Positions 23,725-32,571 of a DNA stretch of 34,986 nucleotides are shown piece after piece. Source of the stretch: Arcobacter nitrofigilis (GTDB taxonomy: Bacteria > Campylobacterota > Campylobacteria > Campylobacterales > Arcobacteraceae); assembly GCA_020723015.1 (NCBI GenBank), contig DYJR01000004.1, forward strand, positions 5,720-40,705, written 5' to 3'. Made by a program: the position numbers and the translations under genes. Numbering within the stretch: the stretch's first letter is position 1; the number at the start of each line of letters is the position of its first letter. The notes beneath the pieces were generated by a model that saw only the letters and a list, made by a program, of their open reading frames with translations, made no database searches and was not told the origin of the DNA.

Positions 23725-24296
23725 TGAAGTGTACGGTTTGTCAGAAATTTTCTTGGGAAATTATCTGTCAAACCTGCCAAAAAAATTTATTAGTGCCAAA
23801 TCTTCACAAACGAGAAGTTGATAAAGACTTTTTTGTTTATTCTTTTTATAATCATAGTGAAATATCAGAACTTCTAAATGCTAAATATCACTTTTTCGGC
23901 GATAAAATATATAATATTTTGGCAAAGCATACACTTAAGAGATTTGCGACAAGTTTTACGTATTCGAATACGGTAAGTGCAATACCTATAGACGATACCG
24001 TGAATGATAACTTTTCACATACGGCAATATTAGCAAAAAATCTTCAATCAAAGATAATAAAACCTTATTATAATGTACTAAAAGCAACTAATAAAGTAAA
24101 ATATGCAGGACAAACTCTTGAGTTTAGGCAAAAACATAAAAGGGATTTTAAATATAGCGGTAAGAGTTTTTTGGATGTTATTTTGGTAGATGATATAATA
24201 ACGACCGGACTTACAATGCTTGAAGCAAGAGAAATATTACAACAAAACGACTGTAATGTATTATTCGGCGTAGCTTTAAGTGATGCGAAATTTTAA
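23724..24296 (+). CDS. ComF-family phosphoribosyltransferase-like protein
   Basis: The 190-residue protein begins with a small zinc-finger-like pair of C-x2-C motifs (CTVC at 3-6 and CQTC about 15-18). It ends with a type I phosphoribosyltransferase PRPP loop, VILVDDIITTGLTMLEA. That architecture is the ComF/GntX family, associated with DNA uptake in some bacteria but of unknown reaction. It overlaps the lepA stop by one base (TGATG). No other competence gene is near, so a role in DNA uptake is not shown here. Confidence 0.85.
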   Translation: MKCTVCQKFSWEIICQTCQKNLLVPNLHKREVDKDFFVYSFYNHSEISELLNAKYHFFGDKIYNILAKHTLKRFATSFTYSNTVSAIPIDDTVNDNFSHTAILAKNLQSKIIKPYYNVLKATNKVKYAGQTLEFRQKHKRDFKYSGKSFLDVILVDDIITTGLTMLEAREILQQNDCNVLFGVALSDAKF

Positions 24297-24302
24297 TTTT
24301 AG

Positions 24303-24308
24303 TATAAT
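24303..24308 (+). promoter_or_regulatory. -10 box for hisH
   Basis: TATAAT at 24303-24308 lies about 30 bases upstream of the hisH ATG and just after the comF-like stop; AAAGG precedes the start. A T-rich tract lies upstream instead of a -35 box. Confidence 0.5.
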
Positions 24309-24337
24309 ACAAACATATTGTAAAAGGTAAATAAATA

Positions 24338-24946
24338 ATGACGACGATAATAGATTATAATGTTGGAAATCTTGCTAGTGTTTTTAATGCTTGTTTGAAG
24401 CTAAATAAAAAAGCTGATATAGTAAAAGACCCACAATTAATAAAAAACTACGATAGGATAATCTTACCCGGTGTTGGAGCGTTTGGTGATGCTATGGAGC
24501 ACCTTAAGCAAAGCGGTATGAAAGATGCGATTAGCGATTTTGCAAAAAGCGGTAAACCGCTTATCGGGATTTGTCTTGGTATGCAACTTCTTTTTGATAG
24601 TAGTGAGGAGTTTGGTATAAACGAAGGTCTTGGTCTTATTAGCGGTAAAGTAGTGGCATTTGATAAGTCAAAAATGAATATGGAAGACCACAAAGTTCCA
24701 CATATGGGTTGGAATAAAATTTTTAATAATAACAATAAACTTTTTGATGGCTTGAAAGACCCTTATTTGTATTTTGTACATTCGTTTCATGCTGTGACGG
24801 AAGAGAAATATACTATAGGTAAGACTTTGTACGGGTATGAGTTTGTAAGTGCCGTAAATAGGGATAATATTTATGGATTTCAACCACATCCCGAAAAGTC
24901 GCACGACAACGGTTTGAGGATTTTGGATAATTTTTTAAAACTTTAA
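24338..24946 (+). CDS. hisH: Imidazole glycerol phosphate synthase, glutaminase subunit
   Basis: The 202-residue class I glutamine amidotransferase supplies ammonia to HisF for imidazole glycerol phosphate formation in histidine synthesis. It shows the oxyanion region PGVGAFGDAM, the nucleophile in GICLGMQLLF (about Cys80) and the His/Glu pair in FQPHPEKS. Length is typical. HisF is not in the window. HisA is two genes downstream, with the frameshifted epimerase in between. Confidence 0.95.
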   Translation: MTTIIDYNVGNLASVFNACLKLNKKADIVKDPQLIKNYDRIILPGVGAFGDAMEHLKQSGMKDAISDFAKSGKPLIGICLGMQLLFDSSEEFGINEGLGLISGKVVAFDKSKMNMEDHKVPHMGWNKIFNNNNKLFDGLKDPYLYFVHSFHAVTEEKYTIGKTLYGYEFVSAVNRDNIYGFQPHPEKSHDNGLRILDNFLKL

Positions 24947-24967
24947 TTTAATCATAAAGGACTCCTG

Positions 24968-25821
24968 ATGAAAATAGCAATTACGGGCGTAAGCGGTTTT
25001 GTAGGTACTAGTTTGAAAAATCATTTTGTATCAAAAGGTTATCAGGTAATTGATATAAGAAGAGGTGATTTACTTAGTCTTCACGGTTTAACAAAAAAAT
25101 AGACGGTTGTGACGTAATGATAAATCTTGCGGGGGCTAGTATTATTGCTCGTTGGACGCCTGAATACAAAGAATTATTGAGAAGTAGCAGACTAGAAACT
25201 ACGCAGGCCGTAGTAGATGCTATAAGTCATGCAGAACATAAACCAAAGCTTCTTATATCAACGTCAGCCGTCGGTATATATGCAAATGACGGTGTTTATG
25301 ATGATATTAGTGCAAAATATAGCGACGATTTTTTAGGAACTTTATGCAAAGAGTGGGAAGCAACTGCATTGAAGGCAAAAAGTGAAACTACAAGGGTAGC
25401 TATTTTTAGATTCGGTATAGTTTTGGGTCGTGACGGTGGAGCTTTGAAACAGATGCTTACACCTTTTAAATTCGGACTAGGTGGAACTATAGGCAACGGT
25501 TCTCAGGCATTTTCATTCATACATATAGATGATTTGATAAATGCTTATGATTTTGTTATAGCAAACGAATCGCAAGATGGAGCGTTTAATATAACGGCAC
25601 CTACACCTACTACGAATCGAGGACTTACAAAAGCTTTGGGAAGAAGTCTAAATCGTCCTACGTTTTTACCGTTGCCAGAGTTTGTTTTAAGACTGATTTT
25701 CGGCGAAGATGCAAAGGTACTCACAGACGGTCAAAGTGTAAGACCTACAAGGCTTCTTGAAGCAGGATTTGAATTTAAATATAGAAATATAGAAGATACG
25801 ATAGAAAATTTAGTTAAATAA
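24968..25821 (+). pseudogene. NAD(P)-dependent epimerase (YfcH/TIGR01777-like), frameshifted in a poly-A run
   Basis: Reading from the ATG at 24968 (after aaggactcctg) gives the Rossmann start MKIAITGVSGFVG with its GxxGxxG loop, then stops at TAG after 44 residues, just past the A7 run at 25093-25099. The remainder, CDVMINLAGASI and on to FLPLPEFVLRLIFGEDAKVL and NIEDTIENL, is in another frame and appears as the ORF at 25117. One extra A restores a continuous protein of about 284 residues (TKKIDGCDVMINLAG), normal for this family of short-chain-dehydrogenase-like sugar-nucleotide epimerases. The break is therefore a single-base change, a sequencing error, or a site bypassed by slippage. The gene lies between hisH and hisA in the same direction. 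Confidence 0.85.
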
Positions 25822-25837
25822 AAGGGAAGAGAGATAG

Positions 25838-26548
25838 ATGGATATATTACCGGCGATTGATTTAAAAGATGGAAAAGCAGTAAGACTTACAAAAGGGCTT
25901 ATGGATAGTGCAAAAATATACTCTGATGAGCCTTGGCAGGTTGCAAAAAGGTTTGAAGAACTTGGAAGTAAATGGATACATATCGTTGACCTAAACGGTG
26001 CTTTTAAAGGTGAACCAGCAAACTTGGAACAAATCAAAAAAATAAGAGAAAATTGCAATCTCAAAATGGAACTAGGCGGTGGTATAAGAGATGAAGATAC
26101 TATCAAAATGTATCTTGACCTCGGTGTGGATAGATTAATCCTTGGTTCTATTGCCGTAAAAGACCCTGAATTTGTAAAAGCAATGGCATCAAAATATCCT
26201 ATAGCAGTAGGTATAGATGCAATAAATGGAATGGTCGCCGTAGAGGGATGGGCAGAAGTTAGTACTATGAAAGCTACCGATTTAGCACAAGAGTTTGCAA
26301 ATGCTGGAGTTGAAGCTATCATATGTACCGATATTAGCAAAGACGGTATGCTTTGCGGTGTAAATGTTGAATTTACGCAAGATATAGCATTAGCAAGCGG
26401 TGTAGATACGATAGCAAGCGGTGGAGTAAAAGATATACAAGATATTATAAATTGTAAAAACAACGGTAATGTAAGTGGTGTTATAGTGGGAAAAGCTTTT
26501 TATGAAGGTACTCTTGATTTAAGCGAAGCATTTAAAATCTTAGGGTAG
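25838..26548 (+). CDS. hisA: Phosphoribosylformimino-AICAR phosphate isomerase
   Basis: The 236-residue TIM-barrel enzyme performs the Amadori rearrangement of ProFAR to PRFAR, just before the HisF/HisH step. Diagnostic regions are [17 protein letters not shown] with the catalytic Asp8, [11 protein letters not shown] with the first phosphate site, and [11 protein letters not shown] with the second. The second catalytic Asp is in [10 protein letters not shown]. The ribosome site is gggaagagag. The sensor kinase gene starts 2 bases after its stop. The 217-residue ORF on the opposite strand here is a shadow. Confidence 0.96.
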   Translation: MDILPAIDLKDGKAVRLTKGLMDSAKIYSDEPWQVAKRFEELGSKWIHIVDLNGAFKGEPANLEQIKKIRENCNLKMELGGGIRDEDTIKMYLDLGVDRLILGSIAVKDPEFVKAMASKYPIAVGIDAINGMVAVEGWAEVSTMKATDLAQEFANAGVEAIICTDISKDGMLCGVNVEFTQDIALASGVDTIASGGVKDIQDIINCKNNGNVSGVIVGKAFYEGTLDLSEAFKILG

Positions 26549-26550
26549 AT

Positions 26551-28959
26551 ATGTTTAATAGTTTGGGTATAAGAGCAAAAACTTTAACGGTACTGATTAG
26601 TGCAATAGTATTTGCATTTTTGGTTGCAGGAATTTTGCAATACTTTTACCTATATAACTATCATAAATCTTATGCTTTTGATAAAATCACCCTTTCTCAG
26701 ACGGTGGTCAAGAATGAATTAAATTTCATAAATTCTCGAAATAACACAGTTATTGAGGATGTATTACATGATAGTAGAATAACCGCAAGTTTGGCTGTAT
26801 TTACCAATTACCAAGATAAGAATAATTATAATCCTATTATATTTGATGAGATGAAAAAGGGGCTTTTAGAACATGTTGTGACTAAATTTGCCCTTTTTAA
26901 CGATATATGCTTTACATTGTTTGATGTAAAAGGTGACGTAATAGCTTATATGCTAAGTAATAATATAATAGGGCTTGAACAAGGTATCGGAACATACAAA
27001 AAAGGCAATTTGGAATTAATAAATCCATATAGTAAAGAAACAATCAAATTTAAATATAATCCATATTCTATATCACAAGATTTTTTAGGTAATGATTCAA
27101 CATTTGATAACTACAATATTATAACAAGAGAAGTTGAAAATAATAAAATATTATGTTTAGTAAAAGTCGTTAAGGTTTACAATAATAATCAACATGTGGG
27201 ATATTTGAAGTTAACAAGGTATATTGATAAGTCTTTGCTTGATGACTTATCAAAAAAAATATCAACTTCTTTAGATATTTATTATGAGAATTTTAATTTT
27301 GATATTGTGGGTGATGATTTCAAAAACAATATTTTTAACAGTATAGAAAATCTTTATGATGACGGTAAAAATTTCATAAAAGGTCAAGAGTTTTTATTTG
27401 ATGATGAAAAGATATATATAGTAAATGCAATTTCGAAAGATGAATTTAACGCACAATTGAAAAATAGTGTTTTAATTGTTTTTATATCTATATTCGTAGC
27501 AATTATTTTAGTAGTACCTATTATGTATATTTTACTTGATAGGGATTTCTTAAAACCGATTTATAGACTTTTTGAGGCTACAAAATCAATAAAAAGAAAT
27601 AATTATGATATAGATGTAAATGTAAAAACTACCGATGTCACTATAAATTCTTTTGCAAATTCTTTTAAATCAATGGTAGAAGCTATAAAACAAAGAGATA
27701 AAGAGATAAAAATAAGAAATTTTTACGATAAACTTATAGCTTCAAGTTCTGCGAAATTTATAGGGTGGAAAAGTTTTGATGAGCAGTTATTCTCTACTTT
27801 AAGGTTTATAAAAATGGCATTAAAAGCTCAAAGAGTATCTTTGGAAACTTTTATTGAAGATTCTAAAATAATAAAAAAAGACTATAAAGTAGGGTTAGAT
27901 TGTAAATATGCTAGTGTATGCGAAGATTGTTTATGTCTTGAGAAATTATTCGCTAATAACGGCAGGGAGATTATATTTGTCAAAGATGTCAGTAGTGACA
28001 CAACTTTTGAAAAATGTAGGATTTTTAAAGAACAAAAAATAAAATCCATGGTAGTTATACCTATATTTCACAAAGATAAAAGACTTGCAATGCTTATAAT
28101 AGAATTTACTAAAATAAAAAATGTGATAGATGAAAACTATTCTTATTTACTAAAGCCCCTTGCTTCAATATTCGAAAACGTTATCAATCAAGAATTGCAA
28201 GATGAATTAAATGTGAGTAGAGAACAAATGTTGTTTCAACAATCCAAAATGGCTGCAATGGGTGAAATGATAGGAAATATTGCCCATCAATGGAGACAAC
28301 CTCTTAGTGCTATTACTACTGCGTCAAGCGGTATGAAATTGAAACAAGAGTACGGTATGCTAACCAATGAAGATATAATAGATTTTAATGACTCCATTAT
28401 AACGCATGCAAACTATCTCTCAAAAACAATAGATGATTTTAGGAATTTCTTTAAAAGTTCTAAGGAATTGGAACTGTTTAACGTACAAAAACTAGTTGAT
28501 AATTCCGTAAAACTTGTGGAATCATCTTATAAACATAATTATATAGATTTGGTTGTAGATATAAAAGATGATATTTCTTTGAAAAGTTTTTTAAGCGAGG
28601 CGATACAAGCTTTAATCAATATATTAAATAATGCTAAAGATGCTGTTGTATCCAATGAACCAAATCAAAAAGTGGTTATGATAAATGTTTATTTAGAAAA
28701 TGATAATATCGTGATTTCTATCCAAGATAGCGGTGGCGGTATTCCCGATAAGATTAAAGAGAAAATTTTTGAACCTTATTTCACTACAAAACATCAAAGT
28801 CAAGGGACTGGGATAGGGTTATATATGAGCAATGAAATCATATCGAAGCATTTGAACGGTAAAATTACTGTGGAAAATATGAAGTTCAATTATAATGACT
28901 CGGAATGTTTCGGTGCAAATTTTAAAATATATTTGCCGATTCATAAGGATGGTGAATAA
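26551..28959 (+). CDS. Membrane sensor histidine kinase with a cysteine-rich GAF-like domain
   Basis: The 802-residue protein has a membrane helix at about 11-34, a large extracytoplasmic sensor region (35-303), a second helix at about 304-329 and a HAMP-like stretch. A cytoplasmic GAF-like region (about 395-545) follows, then HisKA with the phosphorylated His in NIAHQWRQPL (His579), and an HATPase domain with N box INILNNAKDAV, G1 DSGGGIP and G2 GTGIGLYMS. The GAF-like part carries a tight cysteine group, Cys451, 457, 460 and 462, plus Cys489, which could bind metal or sense redox state (inference). No response regulator gene is adjacent. It starts 2 bases after hisA and overlaps the following unknown gene by one base (TAATG). 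Confidence 0.92.
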   Translation: MFNSLGIRAKTLTVLISAIVFAFLVAGILQYFYLYNYHKSYAFDKITLSQTVVKNELNFINSRNNTVIEDVLHDSRITASLAVFTNYQDKNNYNPIIFDEMKKGLLEHVVTKFALFNDICFTLFDVKGDVIAYMLSNNIIGLEQGIGTYKKGNLELINPYSKETIKFKYNPYSISQDFLGNDSTFDNYNIITREVENNKILCLVKVVKVYNNNQHVGYLKLTRYIDKSLLDDLSKKISTSLDIYYENFNFDIVGDDFKNNIFNSIENLYDDGKNFIKGQEFLFDDEKIYIVNAISKDEFNAQLKNSVLIVFISIFVAIILVVPIMYILLDRDFLKPIYRLFEATKSIKRNNYDIDVNVKTTDVTINSFANSFKSMVEAIKQRDKEIKIRNFYDKLIASSSAKFIGWKSFDEQLFSTLRFIKMALKAQRVSLETFIEDSKIIKKDYKVGLDCKYASVCEDCLCLEKLFANNGREIIFVKDVSSDTTFEKCRIFKEQKIKSMVVIPIFHKDKRLAMLIIEFTKIKNVIDENYSYLLKPLASIFENVINQELQDELNVSREQMLFQQSKMAAMGEMIGNIAHQWRQPLSAITTASSGMKLKQEYGMLTNEDIIDFNDSIITHANYLSKTIDDFRNFFKSSKELELFNVQKLVDNSVKLVESSYKHNYIDLVVDIKDDISLKSFLSEAIQALINILNNAKDAVVSNEPNQKVVMINVYLENDNIVISIQDSGGGIPDKIKEKIFEPYFTTKHQSQGTGIGLYMSNEIISKHLNGKITVENMKFNYNDSECFGANFKIYLPIHKDGE

Positions 28960-29465
28960 TGATAGTTAATATTTCAAAAATTAAAACCGAAGCTTTATTA
29001 TTATTTGCCAAAGAGCTTATTAAAAGCTATATTTATAAAGATGAAAAGATATTTTTTGTGGATGAAACAACTATCAAGTTTATAGAAGAAAGAACATACG
29101 AGATATATAAGAATATCGTCAAAACAATTCATAAAGATGAAGTGTATATAAACGGTTCAAATATACATGCTAGGCTTGTGATGAAGTATTTTGATTTTCT
29201 AAATAAGCAGGTTACAAAAGAGCTGAAGATGGGAGAACCTTTTAACCCGTCGGTTCTTTTGTTTTCAATGCTAGCTACTTGGTTTTTAGAACTTGGACAT
29301 GAGAGTAAATCAAAAGAGTATATTTATTTTTCTTTATTTACATACGGTGAGATTTATGATTTGATGTTTGTAAATGCTAATGACTTGGTATACAAAGCAA
29401 TGAATATTAAAATGGTTGATATTGCAGAGAGAATAATATATAAATATGATGGGGTTAGGTTGTAA
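28959..29465 (+). CDS. Conserved-looking protein of unknown function, coupled to the sensor kinase
   Basis: I do not recognise this 168-residue protein. It is rich in predicted helices, has no signal peptide or clear membrane segment, and no cysteine. Stretches such as YINGSNIHARLVMKYFDFL and SVLLFSMLATWFLELG are well-packed amphipathic or hydrophobic helices. Its ATG overlaps the kinase stop codon in TAATG, so it is translated with the kinase and may be an accessory or output protein of that signalling pathway (inference). It has no receiver-domain motif. A palindromic heptamer element follows. Confidence 0.7.
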   Translation: MIVNISKIKTEALLLFAKELIKSYIYKDEKIFFVDETTIKFIEERTYEIYKNIVKTIHKDEVYINGSNIHARLVMKYFDFLNKQVTKELKMGEPFNPSVLLFSMLATWFLELGHESKSKEYIYFSLFTYGEIYDLMFVNANDLVYKAMNIKMVDIAERIIYKYDGVRL

Positions 29466-29555
29466 ATTAGTAATTAATATATTGGTCACTAGTATATTGG
29501 AAAGAATTTTCTTACTAATAACTAATATACCAATACACCAGTTACAAGTTAAGGA
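29465..29555. repeat. Palindromic heptamer element upstream of panC
   Basis: About thirteen 7-mers in register fill the gap: AATTAGT AATTAAT ATATTGG, and later ACTAATA ACTAATA TACCAAT ACACCAG TTACAAG. The left arm (29470-29504) and right arm (29511-29545) are imperfect reverse complements, so the whole can fold into a hairpin with a TTTT loop region. The register runs up to AAGGA (29550-29554), the panC ribosome site. Confidence 0.65.
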
Positions 29556-29561
29556 TTAAAT

Positions 29562-30389
29562 TTGGAAATAGTAAAAACGGTTGATGAATTAAGAGAGATT
29601 TTAAAACGATATAAAAATAATTCAATAGGGTTCGTGCCGACCATGGGGGCTTTGCATGATGGGCATATAAGCCTTATAAAACGTTCTCATGATGAAAATG
29701 ATATAGTTGTAGTTTCTATATTCGTAAATCCTACGCAGTTTTTGGCTGGGGAGGATTTGGATAAATATCCAAGACGTGATGAAGTGGATAAAAAGATATG
29801 TGAACTTGCAAAAGTTGATATACTTTTTATGCCGAATATTGATGATATGTACACAGGCAACGATGAGGTCAAAGTAGTTGCACCTGCCGTGCGAGGATAT
29901 GTTTTGGAAGGGTTTATCAGACCAGGTCATTTTGACGGAGTTTTGAGGGTGGTATGTAAGCTTTTCAATATCGTAAAACCTACAAATGCCTATTTCGGTA
30001 AAAAAGATGCTCAACAATTAGTCCTTATACAACAAATGGTAAAAGATTTGTTTATGGATATAAACGTAGTGCCTTGTGAGCTTATACGAGATAATGACGG
30101 GTTAGCACTAAGTAGTAGAAACGTATATCTTACGCAAGAACAAAGAACACAAGCTTTAGCGATACCGAAATCACTAAAAAGTGCAGCAAAAAAAATAGGT
30201 ATGGGCGAACTTGACGTAAGTGTTTTGAAGGCTTTAATGAGTGAAACTATGAGTGGACTCAATGTGGAATACATCGCTTTTGTGGATAGAGAATTTAATG
30301 AAATCAATAAAATCGAGGTCAAAAATTCTATAATACTTGTAGCTGCTAGGGTCGGTAATACGAGGCTGATAGATAATATTTGGATTTGA
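29562..30389 (+). CDS. panC: Pantothenate synthetase
   Basis: The 275-residue enzyme condenses pantoate with beta-alanine using ATP, the last step of pantothenate synthesis. It has the nucleotidyl-transferase HIGH-type site in [52 protein letters not shown] and the late [12 protein letters not shown]. The start is TTG at 29562 with AAGGA seven bases upstream; there is no better in-frame ATG. Length is typical. panB and panD are not in the window. Confidence 0.96.
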   Translation: MEIVKTVDELREILKRYKNNSIGFVPTMGALHDGHISLIKRSHDENDIVVVSIFVNPTQFLAGEDLDKYPRRDEVDKKICELAKVDILFMPNIDDMYTGNDEVKVVAPAVRGYVLEGFIRPGHFDGVLRVVCKLFNIVKPTNAYFGKKDAQQLVLIQQMVKDLFMDINVVPCELIRDNDGLALSSRNVYLTQEQRTQALAIPKSLKSAAKKIGMGELDVSVLKALMSETMSGLNVEYIAFVDREFNEINKIEVKNSIILVAARVGNTRLIDNIWI

Positions 30390-30395
30390 AATTTT

Positions 30396-30465
30396 GTAAT
30401 TAGTGTATTAGTTATTGGTGTATTAGAAAGAATAAATCTTACCAATATACTAATATACCAATTAC
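30396..30465. repeat. 70-bp palindromic heptamer element upstream of rimO
   Basis: Exactly ten 7-mers: GTAATTA GTGTATT, AGTTATT GGTGTAT, TAGAAAG AATAAAT, CTTACCA ATATACT, AATATAC CAATTAC. The ends are inverted (GTAATT and AATTAC), and the arms pair if one extra heptamer in the left arm is looped out. It is the same family as 29465-29555 and 6021-6106. Confidence 0.7.
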
Positions 30466-30479
30466 TAAAAAGGTGAATA

Positions 30480-31790
30480 ATGGGTAAAAAATTACATTTA
30501 GTTAGTCTTGGATGTACTAAGAATTTGATTGATTCTGAGGTTATGTTGGGACGTCTGAAAGATTATGAGATAATAGATGATGCAAGTGTGGCGGATTTGA
30601 TAATAGTAAATACTTGCGGGTTTATAGAAAGTGCAAAAGAGGAGAGTTTGAATACTATTTTCAATCTTCATGACCAAAGAAAAGAGAGCTCCGTGCTTGT
30701 AATGGCAGGGTGTTTGTCTCAAAGATATAAAGATGAGTTGGCAAACGAGCTTCAAGAGGTAGATATATTTACCGGTGTGGGTGATTATGACGTGATAGAT
30801 GAGCTTGTGGAGCAAAAAAGAAGTCAGTTTAGTCCAAAGGTATTTTTGGCAAATGATGAGGTTGAGAGAGTAGTAACAAACTCAAATTATCACGCATATA
30901 TCAAACTAAGTGAAGGGTGTAATCAATCTTGTGCATTTTGTGCAATACCTCTTTTTAAAGGGAAGCTTTTTAGCCGTACACTAGAATCAGTAAAAAAAGA
31001 GCTTACATCACTTGTAAAACAAGGATTTTATGACTTTAGTTTCGTAAGTCAAGATAGCTCTAGCTACCTACGAGACCACGGGATAAATGATGGGCTAGAG
31101 CAACTTATAGATTTGATTGATAGTATAGAAGGTATCAAAAGTGCTAGAATACTATACCTTTATCCGTCAACAACTACAAAAAAACTTATCAAAAAAATAG
31201 CTAACTCAAAAGTAGTACATAACTATTTTGATATGCCGTTGCAACATATCTCACAAAATATGCTAAAAGTAATGAAACGGGGCAAAGGAAGCGATAAAAT
31301 AAAAGAGCTTTTAGAAGAGATGAAAAAAGTACCGAATGCCTTTATCCGAACTACTTTTATCGTAGGACATCCTGGTGAAAGCGAAGAAGATTTTGAAGAG
31401 CTTAAAAACTTTGTAAAAGAGTTTAAGTTTGACAGGGCAAACGTATTTAGCTATAGTGATGAAGAGGGAACTAGTGCTATCAAGTCAAAGCAAAAAGTTG
31501 ATGCTAAGATAATTGACATTAGAGCGAAAGAACTAGGCAAAATAATAGCAAAAACCACAAAAGAGTTTTTTAAAAAAGAGGTCGGCAAAGTAGTAGATGT
31601 AGTAGTTAACGGCATAAGCGACGAACATGAGTTTTTGCTAAGTGCAAAAGAGCTTTTATGGGCACCTGAAATAGACGGTGAGATACTTATAAACGATAAA
31701 GATATAGATGAAGATATAGTTTACGGCAAGATTTACAAGGCAAAGATTACGGAAATGGTAGGGGATAAGCTAGTAGCTACGATATTATAA
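30480..31790 (+). CDS. rimO: Ribosomal protein S12 methylthiotransferase
   Basis: The 436-residue radical SAM enzyme adds a methylthio group to the conserved aspartate of ribosomal protein S12. The N-terminal domain begins [17 protein letters not shown] with the first cluster Cys, followed by [14 protein letters not shown] and MAGCLSQRY. The radical SAM motif is [11 protein letters not shown] (C-x3-C-x2-C), and a C-terminal TRAM domain ends the protein. [14 protein letters not shown] and the [13 protein letters not shown] form separate RimO from MiaB. The ribosome site AAAAGGTG precedes the ATG. Confidence 0.95.
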   Translation: MGKKLHLVSLGCTKNLIDSEVMLGRLKDYEIIDDASVADLIIVNTCGFIESAKEESLNTIFNLHDQRKESSVLVMAGCLSQRYKDELANELQEVDIFTGVGDYDVIDELVEQKRSQFSPKVFLANDEVERVVTNSNYHAYIKLSEGCNQSCAFCAIPLFKGKLFSRTLESVKKELTSLVKQGFYDFSFVSQDSSSYLRDHGINDGLEQLIDLIDSIEGIKSARILYLYPSTTTKKLIKKIANSKVVHNYFDMPLQHISQNMLKVMKRGKGSDKIKELLEEMKKVPNAFIRTTFIVGHPGESEEDFEELKNFVKEFKFDRANVFSYSDEEGTSAIKSKQKVDAKIIDIRAKELGKIIAKTTKEFFKKEVGKVVDVVVNGISDEHEFLLSAKELLWAPEIDGEILINDKDIDEDIVYGKIYKAKITEMVGDKLVATIL

Positions 31791-31806
31791 GGTAAAAGGT
31801 AAAAAT

Positions 31807-32571
31807 ATGTATTCACTTACGATTTATTTTGTAGATTTAGACTTGAATGAGGTACAAAAAAAGATTGTAGATGAATTTATAGAAATTTCAAAGAAAAAAT
31901 ATCAAAGCACTTTCCATATTTATACGGTTTTTGATAAAAGTTATATTGCAAATAGCGTAAAGAGCGATATATCATTGATAGTAAGTGAGCGATATATGGA
32001 ATTACATTATAAAGACAACCAATACTTACTCAAGTTTTATACCTTAAGCGGTTTGGAAAACGATTTAAATGAGCTTTTTGATAAATTTGAAACAGAGATA
32101 AAAGAACTTGAAGCTCCATATGTACCTGTACATACGGAATATCCACAATACGAACAAAAGTCAAATCATGATATACAAGAATTTGATTTAAAAGGTGCTA
32201 TCAAAGCAATTTTTAGTGAATATATAAAGGGTGCCACAAAGGACGAGCTTGAAGAATTTGCTATGCGTTATCATAGTTTTAAATTTTTATCTATGATTGA
32301 GCAACTATACAAAAGTAGAATAGACAAAGAGACTTTGGATAATATTTCAGCTCACATAGATGAGATTGATTTAGATGAGCTTATGCAGATATTTGAAGCA
32401 AAAGGGAACATGAGAAGTTACGGTAATATTTCAGTCGGCAGTGATGAGAGTATGAGTATAGGAAATAAAATAAAGCCGATAGACCAAAGTGCAAAAAAAG
32501 AGGTTGGAAAGATGGCTACTGTTTCATCACATATAGCCGGTATTGACCCTTTTAAAGGACTGTTTAAATGA
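31807..32571 (+). CDS. Protein of unknown function between rimO and tilS
   Basis: I do not recognise this 254-residue protein. It begins without a signal peptide and has a mixed alpha/beta first part (about 1-100), a Pro/Tyr/Glu-rich linker (APYVPVHTEYPQYEQ, about 105-120) and an acidic helical segment (about 128-200). The tail is low in order and ends in GIDPFKGLFK. The ribosome site is AAGGTAAAA. Its stop overlaps the tilS start in ATGA, so it is co-translated with tilS and co-transcribed with rimO. Whether it shares their role in translation is unknown. Confidence 0.72.
   Translation: MYSLTIYFVDLDLNEVQKKIVDEFIEISKKKYQSTFHIYTVFDKSYIANSVKSDISLIVSERYMELHYKDNQYLLKFYTLSGLENDLNELFDKFETEIKELEAPYVPVHTEYPQYEQKSNHDIQEFDLKGAIKAIFSEYIKGATKDELEEFAMRYHSFKFLSMIEQLYKSRIDKETLDNISAHIDEIDLDELMQIFEAKGNMRSYGNISVGSDESMSIGNKIKPIDQSAKKEVGKMATVSSHIAGIDPFKGLFK

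Noticed and set aside
25810-26463. 217-residue minus-strand ORF opposite hisA
   Set aside because: It is antisense to a complete, motif-rich HisA gene, has low-complexity Ser/Ile/Pro-rich translation and no ribosome site; it is a shadow frame.
28959-29465. Response regulator for the upstream kinase
   Set aside because: No receiver-domain acidic pocket, phosphorylatable Asp or Lys motif and no DNA-binding domain can be seen.
29622-30445. Minus-strand ORFs of 131 and 144 residues opposite panC
   Set aside because: Antisense to intact panC and running into the repeat element; no start signals.
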